Shown here in pieces: positions 12,358-24,400 of a DNA stretch of 64,000 nt (positions are counted from its first letter, which is position 1; each line of letters starts with the position of its first letter). Position numbers and translations under genes: made by a program. The DNA is from Phymatolithon calcareum (Eukaryota > Rhodophyta > Florideophyceae > Hapalidiales): contig OZ345364.1 in the NCBI GenBank assembly GCA_977006965.1, positions 744,001 through 808,000 of the forward strand, in the 5' to 3' direction. The notes beneath the pieces are model-generated. The model was given only the letters and a program-made list of their open reading frames with translations, was not told the origin of the DNA and ran no database searches.

Positions 12358-13440
12358 TTAGATATATCTTCCACGAACGTCGTCAAAGTATTTGGATCGA
12401 ATCGCTTCTTCAGCTGTGATGCGTTTCACCGGGTCCATTTGCAACATCCTGGTAAGGAGAGCTAAGCATTCAGGTGCATCAGATGTTCCCCATAACTTAT
12501 TCTCTTTGAATGGGACTTCCGGAAAGTTTGGGAACAAAGGTTTCCAATCGCGCAGATTTTCGACACCTGGCCACGTCTCCTTAGTGGGTGTTCCGCGAAG
12601 TTTGAAGATTTCGAGCAAAATCTCAAGCTCGGTCAACCCTGGAAAGAGAATCGCGCCATTAAGCAGTTCTGCGAAAATGCATCCAACGCTCCACATATCG
12701 ACAGCTGTGGAATATCTCCCTGCACCCAAAAGGATTTCGGGAGCCCGGTAGTTAACTGTCACCACTTCAAGGGAGTAACGTTCAACTGGCAGAGAGAACA
12801 GTCTACCCAATCCGAAGTCTGCCACTTTCAGAATCTTAGATTCTTCGTCAAAAAGCAAGTTCTCGGGCTTCATATCTCTATGCATGATGCCATTCTCATG
12901 GCAGTGCTGGATTCCCAGAAGCATTTGGAAAGTCAAATCCTAATTGTCGTAAATGAAGAAAAACAAAGTATTGAGTTGAACTCAAATTTGTCAGACAAGC
13001 TGAATGAGAAGCGCAGAACTTCGGACGAACACGTCTTACCTTTGTGACATGGTATGGAATTAAATTCCCTCCCTTGATGTGCTTCTGGGAGAACTTGTAG
13101 AGATCGTACTTGACGAACTCGAGCACGAGAAAAACTGTATATTGTCCTGTTGGCGCTGGTTGAAAAATAACTTGATGGAGTCTGATTTAGAACAGTTAGT
13201 AGAAGACTCTATAAGGGGATTCAATCTTAATTATAGCAGTACTTACTTGATGACATTTGGGTGGTCTAGCTCTCGTAAAAGAGATATTTCACGTAATATA
13301 GAAGCATGTATACCTTCCTGGTCCGGTCGGAGAATGTTTTCCTTGATTGCGACTATTTGTCCTGTCTCGACATGCCTAGCCTGATATACCTTGCCGTATG
13401 AGCCTTGTCCTAGCAACCTATTCAAAAAATATTTCTCCAT
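12358..13440 (-). CDS. cyclin-dependent kinase, B-type-like, three exons
   Basis: Serine/threonine kinase expected to act with a cyclin in cell-cycle control. I model three exons: 13440-13247, 13181-13040 and 12939-12358. The introns of 65 nt (13182-13246, gtaagt...cag) and 100 nt (12940-13039, gtaaga...tag) keep the frame and give 305 residues, the usual CDK length. The first ATG (MEKYF) is at 13440. Visible landmarks are the glycine loop GQGSYGKVY, catalytic Lys in VAIKEN, HRDMKPENLL, DFGLGRLF, YRAPEILLG and DMWSVGCIFAELL. The cyclin-binding helix reads GIHASILREISLL in place of PSTAIRE or PPTALRE, closest to plant B-type GIPPTALREISLL. The activation-loop phosphosite is Ser (RYSLEVV) rather than Thr, and the usual Trp of TLWYRAPE is Asn (TVNYRAPE). 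It appears intact, surrounded by transposons. Exact subfamily is uncertain. Confidence 0.88.
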
Positions 13441-13479
13441 TGGAAAGGAAATCTTCTGCTTGGATGATGGCAAACTATC

Positions 13480-14155
13480 TCGTCGACCGAGCTTTATGTC
13501 AGAATAGATATTTCGTATACAGCCGAGAAAACGAGTCTTAAATTGACTGGACTTTTCAATTCGTTAATTTACGGGGAATGTTTTAGTTCCGAAACTAGAA
13601 AATTCTCTGGCTTCCTCTTTGACCTAAGAAGGTGACATCCACTGACATTGGCCTACAGGCAAAGCAACGTGCTTGAATATGTGACCTCAGGGCTCCACGA
13701 TGCATGTCCTTTTCGAGAACTTGAATTTCTTTTTAAAAAATGAGGTCGTCTTTTCTGCGGCACAAATTAAAAGCCCGACGAATGGATACATGTGGTTTCA
13801 AAGGCCATTCGTTTTAGCGCAACGAAATTCTGTTGTCGAGTTGCATTTCTGTCGCAAAACGCCAATGAACAGTTCAGAACAAAACGTGAGTTTATTACCT
13901 TTCGCGTGCTCAACGTTGTAGAACCTCGCGAAGGTCCACTTTCTGTTCAAGAATGTTGTCGCACACGGGTTTGGTCGTGTTAATCCTGGATGACCGCTGG
14001 TTTGCCAAGACGAGGGCCGGGCATGGCGCGACGCCTATAACGGCCACTTCGCACCGCTGGCTCCTAAAGGAGCACATTTCCGATTGCTTTCCGACTCAAC
14101 GTCGTGGCCGAGTGCTATCGCATTTATAACATTCAGAATCTGTTTAACTGCGGTG
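13480..14155. other. no gene recognised
   Basis: Presumed 5' flank of the CDK gene, which reads away to the left. No conserved promoter element is obvious and no open frame here has recognisable motifs. Confidence 0.4.
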
Positions 14156-14159
14156 GAGT

Positions 14160-14460
14160 TTGAAGTGTCGGCCATGCTTCACTGACAGCTGTAGCGGCAG
14201 AGAAGTGCTCAACAAGCAACCGCGGATGTTTAGTTACATGGTACGGAATTTATGGAATCTTATTGAACTGTTTTTCTCAGGCGAGGTTCACATATTGTGT
14301 ATTTGGCTACCGCGTCACTTCGACGTCGCAAAGAATGAGGTCACTGATGAGCTCGCGCGGCCGGGAATTGTGGAAGAGAGTGATGTGTTGCACCAAGCGA
14401 TATCTCTCACCGTGGAAGCTACATGATCCATTACAAGCCGCCCTGTAGAAGCAAACCAGT
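14160..14460 (+). mobile_element. LINE family E fragment (old)
   Basis: The frame 14160-14426 holds WLPRHFDVAKNEVTDELA followed by IVEESDVLHQA. This aligns with WIPSHCGLPGNEKPDELA of the better copy at 33659-32988, the His-containing end of the RNase H domain. The rest of the element is lost or unrecognisable, so this is an old, eroded copy. Confidence 0.6.
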
Positions 14461-14899
14461 GACCCTACCTATGATCCCGAAAGATTTGCACATCTCGTAG
14501 AGACGCGCAGAAGTGGTACTGCACAAGCTCATAGTGAATTGCTGTCCGATTGTGGCATGCTTTAACCATGGACACAGCGAGGATCAACTGCTGCTTTACT
14601 ACCCAGTGTGCAAGATGATTCTTAGCTGGCATGATGACTCTCTAGGGTTTCGGCGGGAAAGAGGCTACCATGGTGATGAAAAACGCGTTAGGGACGCCGA
14701 CGGACACCCCTGTCACAGGCACTATGAATTCTCGCGTGACGAAACCCAAAAGTCAAGCGCAATCCTGGCGTGAGACCAGCAGCAGCTGAAAATGGAATTC
14801 TGGCTCTTCCGCGAGAGGTATTTCATCCACCAATTGGGAAAGACCTCTCGAAGAATAGGTTCTGCAGCTTCCTCACTTCTATATTTGCAAAGGATCGAG

Positions 14900-16390
14900 A
14901 ATAAGGAATAGAAATTAGCCGTTGAGGTTCATCTTCTGGACTCGGACGGCACACTGTCAGCTGACTTGGAAATATGGATCGACGGCAGCGTTGGAAAAAT
15001 TCCGGGCAAATTCGTGCGCGACCTTCATCACGGCGAACGAGTCTCGGTTACATAGGATGAAGGCTGGTACAATGCGAAGCTTGAAATTTCCCACGAGCAA
15101 CGCCATCAGCAGAACGCAGCGGTGTCGAAATGTATGACCCGGCACGGCAAACAAGCGGACATTTTTCTTTCATATGACGACGGTGACGAACATGCGTCTG
15201 CCTCAAGCCCGACAGTTTCGAAGCAACGTGCGATTCTTTGCGATGAGGATGGAGACTCTCTCGACATGTACAGAAACGTCTCGTGGTGCGGGTTTTGCGG
15301 ACGCGCGGAAATGAAACGTTGAAGGAACTGGCGCTCCCCTTCGGAGCTATCGGATCTTCATAAGACGTGGACGTTTTTGCCGCATTGCATGCCTTCCAAG
15401 AAGCGCTGAAGCTATCCTTTGCGCCTGGAAACACTGTAAGATGGTTCAACGATAGCAGGAGCTGCATCGATGCTATTAACGGACACTCGCGAAGGTATGG
15501 GGAAATGATAAGGAAACTTTGGGGCCCTATGGAGCAACTGATGTCCAAGGAGTTTTTCGTTGAAGGCATTTGGATACAAGTCACTGCGGAATTCCAAGAA
15601 ATGATGCAGCAGACGAATGAGCGAAAAGGGCTATTTGCGAATCGAGCCTATTGGATCATCAGAAGGTTCTTCTGACACTCGAGGCAGCGCGATCAATCAT
15701 TAGGCCTCCCTTACGAGTCGAAAGTGTCGCCGTGCCAGCACTTCCCCGAGAGCTGCTCATATCGCACAGACGGGCAGATGTGATCTTGCACTAGCTGATT
15801 GGAGACTGTAGCCCCATGGTGGCCGTGTTTTAGAATAGAGACACAGGGTCTAACAACCCAATGTGCAAAACCTGTAACTCTGGTTGCAAAGAAATTGCCG
15901 AGTACTTGATTTTAATGTGTGGTGGGCGCTCCGTCTCTAGACGTAAGTTTATCAGAAAAGTGGGTACAAAAACCGTGAGAGACCCTTAGCAGTACTCAAA
16001 TTTCGGAACAATGAAAACCTGTTGCAGAACAGCTTTAGGAGCTTACCTTCAGTGTGAGCGATCTTTCCACAATGAAGAAAGAATGAATATGAAAGAAAAA
16101 GGCTTCCTCCGGCGCTCACGGGAGGAGAAATTCGAAATATGGAAATTTTAGGAAAGTAGAGTGTGACGAACACGGAAGACAGTGAGAAGCTTCCCTGTAG
16201 CGCTTACCAGAGCTCGAGCCTTAAAGAAACAGAAACAGGACAGCAGCCCAACTGCGAACAACAGCCGCGAGCTTACCTTAACGTAACAGCTTCACAAACC
16301 GAGCGAGCAGACCTATACTTCTCCAGAACAACAACCGACCAACAGAGATTGATAAACACAGCAGTAGCAACCGAACAACAAAGATCGATA
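14900..16390 (+). mobile_element. LINE family E, 3' part (RNase H), broken
   Basis: Reading starts with LEIWIDGSVGKIPG near 14970, the first Asp of the RNase H domain. DVFAALHAFQEA and WFNDSRSCIDAI follow at 15367-15500, the Glu and second Asp segments. A Zn-knuckle-like and Arg-rich end follows (CKTCNSGCK and GGRSVSRRKF in other frames, 15860-15990). Several frameshifts are present. From about 15300 to 16320 it is the inverted partner of 6890-7803. The 3' end is not defined; similarity to the partner fades near 16320. Confidence 0.65.
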
Positions 16391-16647
16391 GAACAGCTGT
16401 AGAACCAACACCCCAAGGTTCCGCCTTTCCTGTTCTAGCCTGTCCATGGTCCGCGCCTAAATACACTCCACACCTACGACACGCGGGGAACTGCCACGGC
16501 ATCCTTCAGGGGTATGGCAGCGGTCGCGTGAGCGCAGATCGATCGCACCAGAGCGACAACATGTGCCCAAAACATCCCGTGCGCAACGGAAACACCAACC
16601 GGAAATCCCCTTCCGGTACCCAATTCAGGGCAACTGACGGGGATATA

Positions 16648-17200
16648 TGATGATTTATTTTACAAGCTCCCAGAGCCTCAATTTGAGTAACAGGATACTT
16701 GGCATCTTATAGAAGTGAAGCACCTCAGAGAGCCTCTAAAACAAGCAGAAGAAGGTGTGGTATCAAAAACCGGACGCATACAGGAAGCAGCAAAAATATG
16801 GACTTTGGAAGAACAGGGACGGACAGTTAAAATCCCGGTCGATAAGCCGAATGAACTACCAAGAGTGTTACGTACAAGGGACAGAACTGAGCGGTTGAGA
16901 TGCCTGAGATTTTCTTTTCATAGAGTTCCTTTGTGGAGAAAATCAGTTGAAGTGAAGTACTTTGCGCCCGGTGTTGTGGTTGCGCTCGCTGTGCTCTAAC
17001 GCACACTACGGTGCATGAAGATGGACCAAGAAGCAGAATATGAATGCGAACGACTCACTCGAGCCCTCGCAGGGAAAAGTTCAGATTAAGGAGATAGTAG
17101 GAGGTTAGTAGGGAGATGAATGTGGAAGACAGCGAGAAGCTGCCCTGTTAATCCAATTGAGGTTTTTGGGAGCTTTCAAAATAAATCAACATATAACCCC
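16648..17200 (+). mobile_element. LINE family A 3' ends, head-to-head fragments
   Basis: A short minus-strand LINE A tail (complement of GGGAGCTTGTAAAATAAATC, 16648-16700) abuts a plus-strand fragment. The plus fragment encodes LRTRDRTERLRCLRFSF and VPLWRKS (frame 16715-16999) and ends near 17200 with GGGAGCTTTCAAAATAAATC. The same protein segment is VRERSTRLRCLRLIF in copy 2. Both are 5'-truncated dead copies. Confidence 0.7.
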
Positions 17201-17324
17201 CTGTCGTGCCGCCTTAAAAGCCACGTTGAAGACACTCAAATAATTCCTTGACTGGCTGCTTCAAGGGTTCCTCTAAAAGGTGTTTGCATGGTATGGTTAT
17301 AACTACGATGATCGAGGATATTTC

Positions 17325-18260
17325 ATGATATTATTTTGATAGCTTCCCAAGTCTCACCTTGGAGTAGAAAGGAACCCCTTGCGATAATCTCTAATCTAAA
17401 GTCCTCCGGCTACTCAAAAAGTTCTTGATCCGTAATTTTCTCTCAACAAGAGCTCCTGTGAGCCTCTTGCACTCAAACTCAATTTCTGTACTCATCTTCG
17501 ACGACGCCAGAGTACGTTGTAAGGCTACTAGTTCGATCACAGCGGTAATCCCACAGTAGGCATCCAATACTGATTTTCTGCAAAGTGGTGCTCGGTTGAA
17601 TGTCAAACTTGGGCACCTTAAACATGTCGTTCTTTCACTTATGTAAAGGATCCCCGGTAGCTTGCTGTCAATAGGAATCTTCATTGATCTGTATTCTTCT
17701 TCCTTTTCCCATACCTTAGTGTTTCTTCTCTACTCCTCTTCTTCGTTATAGATCCCTCCTGTGCTTTCTGGAGGGCTTGTCGCAGGTCTTCATAGATCTT
17801 GAGATATTCAATATCCTTCGTCGGTTCCCTTATGTTCTAATGTCTTCCAAAGTTCTTTTTTGCCTTACCAGGCTTAATGCAAACCTTTCCGATTAATGAC
17901 GTCTCCTCATCTTTGGTGGTCCCAGTCAGCACAGAACTCCTACCATAGGACTACTTTGAGTCCTGAGTTTTCCCGTCCGCCATTCTGGTGGACGTTTTGT
18001 GAGCTACACAAAGGTAGGTAGCATCAGAGGAAGCCTTGCCCATATCTTCGGAAGTCTGTGGGGCTTTTAAATAAACTTGAAAGGAAAAAAAAAAAAAAAA
18101 AAAAGAACTCCTACCATGATGACAGTTACTTGGCCCCCCCGGCGTTGGGACACAGGCAACTAGCTCTATACGTAGACAATCATCTGTAAGGCAGTCGCCG
18201 AGACGAGAACGTTTGAGAAGTTTGCAACGGCCCCGATGTCACATTGTGTCACTTCGGCGA
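17325..18260 (-). mobile_element. LINE family A 3' fragment, minus strand
   Basis: The tail starts at about 17330 (complement of GGGAAGCTATCAAAATAA). It continues upstream through the C-terminal domain (frame 17684-17391: KLPGILYISERTTCLRC, RKSVLDAYCGITAVIELVAL) and, interrupted by SINE D at 17947-18103, towards the RT region, where similarity fades near 18200. Frameshifts are frequent. Confidence 0.7.
17947..18103 (+). mobile_element. SINE-like element D with poly(A) and TSD
   Basis: A 157-bp insert starts AGGACTACTTTGAGTCC, ends GGGGCTTTTAAATAAAC plus a long A run, and is flanked by the 14-bp duplication AGAACTCCTACCAT (17933-17946 and 18104-18117). The target is LINE A. Near-identical copies lie at 45977-46142 and 60261-60424. 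The GAGTCC region weakly resembles a pol III B box, but no A box is clear, so it may instead be a short LINE 3' end. Confidence 0.8.
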
Positions 18261-18515
18261 TGGGATTCCAAGTCGCATAAACCTGCTTTAGGACTCTGAA
18301 TTACTATTTGACAGTAACACGGATTTATCCTCAGATATCACGTTATCAAAGTATTCTGGAGAGGAAATGTCGCTTAGTTTACGGTCCACTGTACCCTGGG
18401 CGTGGCATCATTCCACGAAAAATCAAGAATTGCATCTTCACGAACCTGCATTTCGCTATGCTCATCATCAGGCTGTCGTTGAATATCAGTTCTTTCTCGT
18501 TCTACTGTACCTCCA

Positions 18516-19128
18516 TCAGTGTTTCGGTCTGCAAGCAGGCAAACCGGCTTTCGTGAACCACTCAGCTCTGGATCCGCCGCACATTTCACAGCCTCCGAGA
18601 AACCGTTTCGTGCACCTTGCACGGATCCACGAGGCAAAGATTAATTTTAGAATCGGCACACTTGCAAGCACGCTTACAACAAGGTTTGCGCGAACCGAGG
18701 AACTCCTTGACCTCCGGCGTAATCAGGTCTACGTCCACATTTGTATCGCACAGGCTGAGAGAGGATGATCAGGTCTGCTTCAAGGCGAGAATGTATGACT
18801 TTCCAACTTTCAAATATACCCTGCATGCGGCAGCGTTGTCAGCAGTGGTTGCCTCAACATAGAATGGCACGTCTCGGGAGCACCCCTCGTAGACAAAGTC
18901 GACGCGCAGTTTGCAGACACGCTCTTTGATGCAAAAGGGATCACTTTCTGTGCATTCGGTGTTACAGATCAAAGAAGAAATAATCTTAGCTCGAGAAAAC
19001 GGAGATCCGTTCTGTTGAGCGAGATAGAACGATGTCTGAAAGTCGATCGGCATGCACGATCATGAGGATGAAAAACATGCCAAATGGGAGACAATAAGTA
19101 GAGCGAAGATGAAGCTGTGAGCAGCCAT
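18516..19128 (-). pseudogene. secreted NTR/TIMP-like Cys-rich protein, decayed
   Basis: Starting at ATG 19128 the minus strand gives a signal peptide (MAAHSFIFALLIVSHLACF), then an in-frame TGA. A long Cys-bearing stretch follows at 19053-18769 with CNTECTESDPFCIKERVC, RVDFVYEGC and AAACRVYLKVGKSYIL. That order (signal peptide, C...C, Y-x-G, AACxVxLxVGxxYxL) fits the netrin/TIMP OB-fold. Further on, other frames give RKPCCKRACKCADSK, LCLVDPCKVHE and CGGSRAEWFTKAGLPAC. I infer a secreted OB-fold domain plus a Cys-rich tail, broken by one stop and at least two frameshifts. Introns could explain some shifts, but I see no convincing splice sites. A fragment of a relative lies at 11960-12290. Family assignment is from motif memory only. 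Confidence 0.45.
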
Positions 19129-19611
19129 AGGACGGTTAATATGATCAATGATAGGGTGCGGAGGTTGAAGGTAAAGACCCGATTGTCCAGCGTGGCGGAA
19201 AATGAATGGTTACGAACATGACCACTTTGGCATGGCTGCTGACGGAACCTTGCTGTCGCCTCCCGTTTTTCTGGTATCAATCATCAGATTATGCATGGCT
19301 GGTCCTGTTGCCCCTAGAGCACTGCACAGATCTTTCATTTAAAACCCATACTGCCAATGTCAGTAGACTATATTTGAAGAAATTTTCTTTTGTGTACGCA
19401 AAAGCATCAGATAGAGTGGAAAGCATTTCCCATACGTAGCCCAGGTATGATTTGATGCCACGTATCGCTCCTTATCAGCTCTAAGATGAGAGCTCTTCAT
19501 CTCACGTCATTCTAAATCAATCACCACAGAGCCCTTAGACTTTTCTCGTTCTGAGGTTACCAGCAACCTCTCCCCAAGTAATATCAATGAAGTGCTTCTC
19601 TCTCTCCAACA

Positions 19612-20073
19612 ATGGCAAACATAATCGGTTACCTCTTTTCTGCAAGTTGCCCCGCTCTCCTTGCTGTTACTGCTGTTCTCCAGAATGTTCGCAACCTGGT
19701 GCAAGAATATACAGGCCCGTTTTCGAGGAATATGCTGCCTGGAATCCATTCAAGTACGCCAACCGAATTTGAGCTCCAAGTTCATAACAAATATCGGAGA
19801 AAACAGGCACTTGAGATTCCCAAGGACACAACACGACTGGCAATATTGAACGCGACAAACTATATGCTTCACAAAGCTCTTCTCTGTACCTCTACAGAGG
19901 AATTTCCATGCACACTAGACGCTACGACAAGCTTAAACGCAAGAGCGCGGAAGAACGCAAAAGAAGAATGGGAAGCATGTCTCCCTTCTAAAGCCACAGG
20001 ACGGGAGGGCCGGCGCCCTCCTCAGCCCAGCAAGCATCGAGCTTTGTCCGTTACCTTATTCAGAATTGCATAG
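19612..20073 (+). CDS. hypothetical protein, signal-peptide-like start
   Basis: An ATG frame of 153 codons begins with a hydrophobic stretch (MANIIGYLFSASCPALLAVT), then a polar, basic body (RARKNAKEEWEACLPSKATG). I recognise no domain. Its last codons run antisense into the 3' end of LINE F, which argues that the present stop is accidental. It may be a truncated gene or a chance frame. Confidence 0.25.
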   Translation: MANIIGYLFSASCPALLAVTAVLQNVRNLVQEYTGPFSRNMLPGIHSSTPTEFELQVHNKYRRKQALEIPKDTTRLAILNATNYMLHKALLCTSTEEFPCTLDATTSLNARARKNAKEEWEACLPSKATGREGRRPPQPSKHRALSVTLFRIA

Positions 20074-20600
20074 TATCACGTCAATGGCCCGCGCCAATTC
20101 ATTCTCTTCGGTAGGTGTCCATGTGCGCTTCTTCAGAGTTGTGCTCAGCGTACCAATTGCCCATGCTCCTTGCCTACTCATTTCTTCAATAAGCTTCGTC
20201 GGGTTTCTAGGGAAGTGTCCTAAAAACAATCTTGCGCAAAGAATTCTGTGTCTGCTTTCTTTCATCCTCAATGCGTGGTTTGGAAGACCCTTCTTGGAAA
20301 ACGTTATTTTCTTTGCGCGGCGTTCTTCTTGCTTCTCCCAGACTTGTTGGAGGCTAGGCTTATTTTGAGGGTCAGTTGCTGTGTACGCTTCCCGGATGCA
20401 TTGAAGTGTTTCGAGTTCGAGCTCTGCCCTGGCATCATCGGTCTCTTCTACTACTTTGCCCAATCTTCGTCTTAACTTGGAGTGTAGGTGTTGTCGGCGG
20501 AACTCCCACGGCTCTATTTGACAAAGCTTCAATAGTCTTCTCCAATGCCGCGCTGCCCATTTGCCGAAGAGTATCGTTGCCATATCCTTCCGTCAGGCCG
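20056..20600 (-). mobile_element. LINE family F, C-terminal part of ORF2
   Basis: The minus frame 20583-20056 (175 codons) contains SRHRILCARLFLGHFPRNPT and TWTPTEENELARAID. This matches in position and style the C-terminal segment of families B and C (RHRQLAVKWAFGRFPP and RHRTIAINWSFGMLPP), so it is the end of a related non-LTR ORF2. A fragment of the same family is at 48330-48600 (minus). The RT part is missing here. Confidence 0.6.
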
Positions 20601-20604
20601 AGGT

Positions 20605-21405
20605 GCTATTCGTACCATGCCCTTCGTGCTTCAACGACTTCGGCCCTCCTCGGCTGTAAATTGAGATCCTGTAAAAAGTTCAGGCTCACCGACGACGTCT
20701 ATAACCAGCGTAGACGTTCGCACGTAGCCAAAACGACCTCGGCTCCTCCGGTGGAAATTGGACTCTTGCACTAGGACCAAGTTCGCCGACGACGTTTTTA
20801 ATGACTTCGCACGCACCTTGCGAGATTCAGAATTTGACTTCTAAGAAGGAATAGGAAGCCTGTCCCTCACGAGCTTTGTGATTGACTACAGGGGACCCGA
20901 GCTTATAATGATGTTCAAGAGTCACATGTTAAGCTCGGGGTCTTCGCGCATCTGCCCTTTCTGAATCATAATGTGTTTTGCTGTAAATTCCGCGGATTCA
21001 ATACGGTGAGTCCTGAGGTTGAGCTCAGTGCATCCTTGCAATGCATGGAGCCATACGTCAGCCTCTGTAGCATATATACATCTGAAAAAACTCAATAAGT
21101 CCTGGATGAGATTTTGCAGCACTTCTCCCTTCATAGGAGAAACGGCACTGTGCTTTGCTCCTACGAAAGTCTTGGACGTAAAAACTCACCCACAAACAGT
21201 CCACTTTACTCTCGCGATTACCATAATACGCGATCACCGTCAGGCTATTAAGTGCAACTTGCAGGCCGATCCTTTGCGAAGAGTATGAGCATCGATCCTC
21301 GTCGACAAAAAAGAGACGAAACCGCTTTAGATTCAACGATCATCATGTTGCTCAGAGTTCGCCGTTTTTTTGGACTAATTGTCTCGATCTTTCGGGTGCT
21401 GTTTC
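20605..21405. other. no gene recognised
   Basis: Only short frames on both strands, including minus frames 21336-21058 and 21134-20922 with protein-like composition but no motif I know. Probably further eroded repeat DNA. Confidence 0.3.
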
Positions 21406-21409
21406 CTCT

Positions 21410-24400
21410 CAGATGCGAGCCGATGTTAATCAGCCATCCCGCTGCACTGCGGCTCCACGCGAGTCACCTATGCCCGCTGAACCTCCACAATCTCATACGG
21501 ACATTGCACCGGATGTTGATGACAGGGATCCAGCACGACGGGATCTGCGCGCCTACGTGCAAGAAGAACTATCTGGCGAAGATCGATTTGCAACTGAGCT
21601 GATCGTACAACTCGCCGTGGACTTCATCGATGAGCCTGCTGATGATACTACAGCTGGCGAAAGTACCTCAATGACACTGTTCCGTCCCGTTTCTGAATTG
21701 CAGGGCTCGCGCACTGATTAAATGAATGCTGAACATCTCTCTGACCGCGCTAACATAGACCCCGCAGCAACAAGCTCAATGATTTAATCTTATATTGATG
21801 AATCTGTCTGTCTTCTCATCAATGACTTGCAAGTGTTGTGGGGTCTAAATGTCACTAATGGGAGCTTGAAAATGACGAAGAGTCAGTATCAGGCAATGCG
21901 AATTCTGGCAGAAACATTCAGAAGACTTCCTCACCAAGACACTCGAAGCGGTTCTATAATGCACGTGATGTCCTTAGCCAAAGAATTGATGTTGTCCCAC
22001 ACTACAGCACGCTTTTCAAGAAGTTCAAGCCTATCCTGCTACGAGAATTGTCTGTTCGAGGAGAGAAGAGTATCGTGGAAGTTAACGTACGGAAAGCTGA
22101 TGCGAGAGCCACATCGAACTCTCGAAGCCGATTTCCTCTCGTTTCCTTGCATATTATACCACCTAGCGAGTATGCAAGGGCAGAGGTTGCATGTGAACCA
22201 TTTTACGCCTTGATATGTAGTACAAGCCTTTCTGTGGCTCGTGATTCAGATGCTTGCGTAGACCGGTGGCCCTTAATTGCCGCGAGATGTTGGTTCTACT
22301 GCCCTCCACAGTTTTGTGAGTGTTGACGACGGTACGGAACGGTATTCATCCCCTTTTGTGGAAAGTGGAGACACAATATCCATTGAAGTCCTCGGCTCCT
22401 GCACTTTGCAGACGGAACTGTCGGACAAATTTTGTCCTCCCACAAACAATGCCGGCACTGCGAGACTACGCGGAGAAATAGTGCACATGTGGAGTGTCCA
22501 TCACGCTAAACGTCGAACAGACACATCTTTTGCCAATACGCCCGCTTCTAACTTCTCCACACTAGATATGGAGCTACTCTCGCGGTTTCATTTTACGTAG
22601 TACTGCTCCCCGTCGGATGCTGTACACGTCCAAATCTTCGATTTATCAATCGAGGAAAGCGACACGGACACTGAAAATGACTATGGGCCTTTTGTGCTTC
22701 CCAGTCGATAGAGGAAGAAGCGCGTGTCTCCAGAAATGCAACAAGCTATTCGTGTGCGAAACAAAGCCGTTAGAGAGTACAGGAGACGCCTGGTTGAGGC
22801 GTGGAGAGGCTGGTCAAAACCACTTTTAAAACGCGGAGATCTTGTCGCAATGCTGAAACGTCCTGCACCTCTCCGTGATTCTGGTGCGCGAATATTTCTC
22901 GTCAACCGATTCTGGACAGAGGAAGAAGAAAGGATTCGGAATGTATTCTGGATTCGCGCAGGAACAGCGCGCGAGACGATATCATTGGCACCACCTCGAG
23001 GTTTCACATTCATCTCTATTTCCGACGACAACTTCTACCGTGACGTGCGCTGCGTTCGTCTATTGTCGACTCCATCCCAAGTTCGAAGTCCCGCAAAGTT
23101 TTCTCCTATAAGTACCGTTGGCACTTTGGACAACGGAGAGTCCTATTTTATCTACAGGTTACTCCTCCTTTAGGACGGATTCGAGATAGCAGCCGGAAAG
23201 TCCGCGTCAGGAGAGAGATTCTACTTGGTGTGCCTAAATCTTCCACCAGAAGCTAGATACTCTTCATCTGCTATGCGTATTATCTCGCTGACACCGCCTG
23301 GTGTGAAAAGTGACGTTGTTTTAAAGCGGATACTAGATGACATTCTGAAGGGAATGACTGAAGGAATCCTTCAGATTCCTTGACACTGATGCCAGAGGAA
23401 ACCGCGCTCGTATCTTTCTTGACCTCGTCAGTTTCAAAGGTGACACCCCCACTCTTAACGCAACACTAGAAGTTTTAGAGCATACTGTAAATGCGTGCTG
23501 CCACCTTTGCCGTTTCGTCCGTGGCTCTTCATCAATTCTCGGTAGCCGATATACCACCCCAACGTTTCGGGAGTTTGCATCAGAGACCGCGCGAGGGTTC
23601 TATCAGCACTGCGCAGTACGCGACAGCCGGGCGAAATCTGAAACATGTCGACTACTTGGAATGACTCCCACAGATTCCACTAAGGTACTTCCGTTCCACA
23701 ATATTCGCTCCGCAATGCTTTCCGTTCAGCGTGAGATCCCCACAGCACGAACTGGTGTTCCTGTCTTGTCAGGTCTTCTTGACCCTTACCGTTCATGCCT
23801 TATCGCTCCTGATCATTTGCTTACTGAACATTTCCGAGATTGTGTGAACACAGTGTACCGCCTTCTTCCTACAAAAGAACACAGAAAGAGTACTGAAATC
23901 TTCATGATGAGTCTTCTCGCCGAATGTCATCTTCCCAACCCGAACAGATAGTTTAACACTAATAAGAATGCGCTCTACTCCATGTCAATGACAGAGCTTT
24001 ATGCGCTCTCCGTTGTTGCCCACCCAGCATTCATTCGGGCGGCTGTCTACCTCCATTCATTGTCGGGCAAGATTAGTGATAAATGCCACCTCTGTATCTC
24101 AGTTGTCATGTCATGTTCGTCTCTCATCGCCAGGTTATGGAAACCGACAAAGTCGAAGAACACACAGCTCTTAATGCAGCATATCGACAAAGTCCGTCAG
24201 ATCTGTACCATGTCCGATTCCAACAACATATTGCTGGAAGGTACATGCATAAGCCGCGCGCAGAGGGCTGAGTTACTCAGCGACCACCGGCAATGCGTGA
24301 TCGCCATCAAGACTATCGATAAACCGATCATACACCGTCTCGGGGAGCTCGTCTTCTCAGTATTGCCGATGGTTGGAAATGTTTCCAGAATAGGAGAGTT

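Noticed and set aside
13441-13473. Eleven extra N-terminal residues on the CDK
   Set aside because: They depend on a TTG start; the ATG at 13440 gives the usual CDK length and begins the kinase fold directly.
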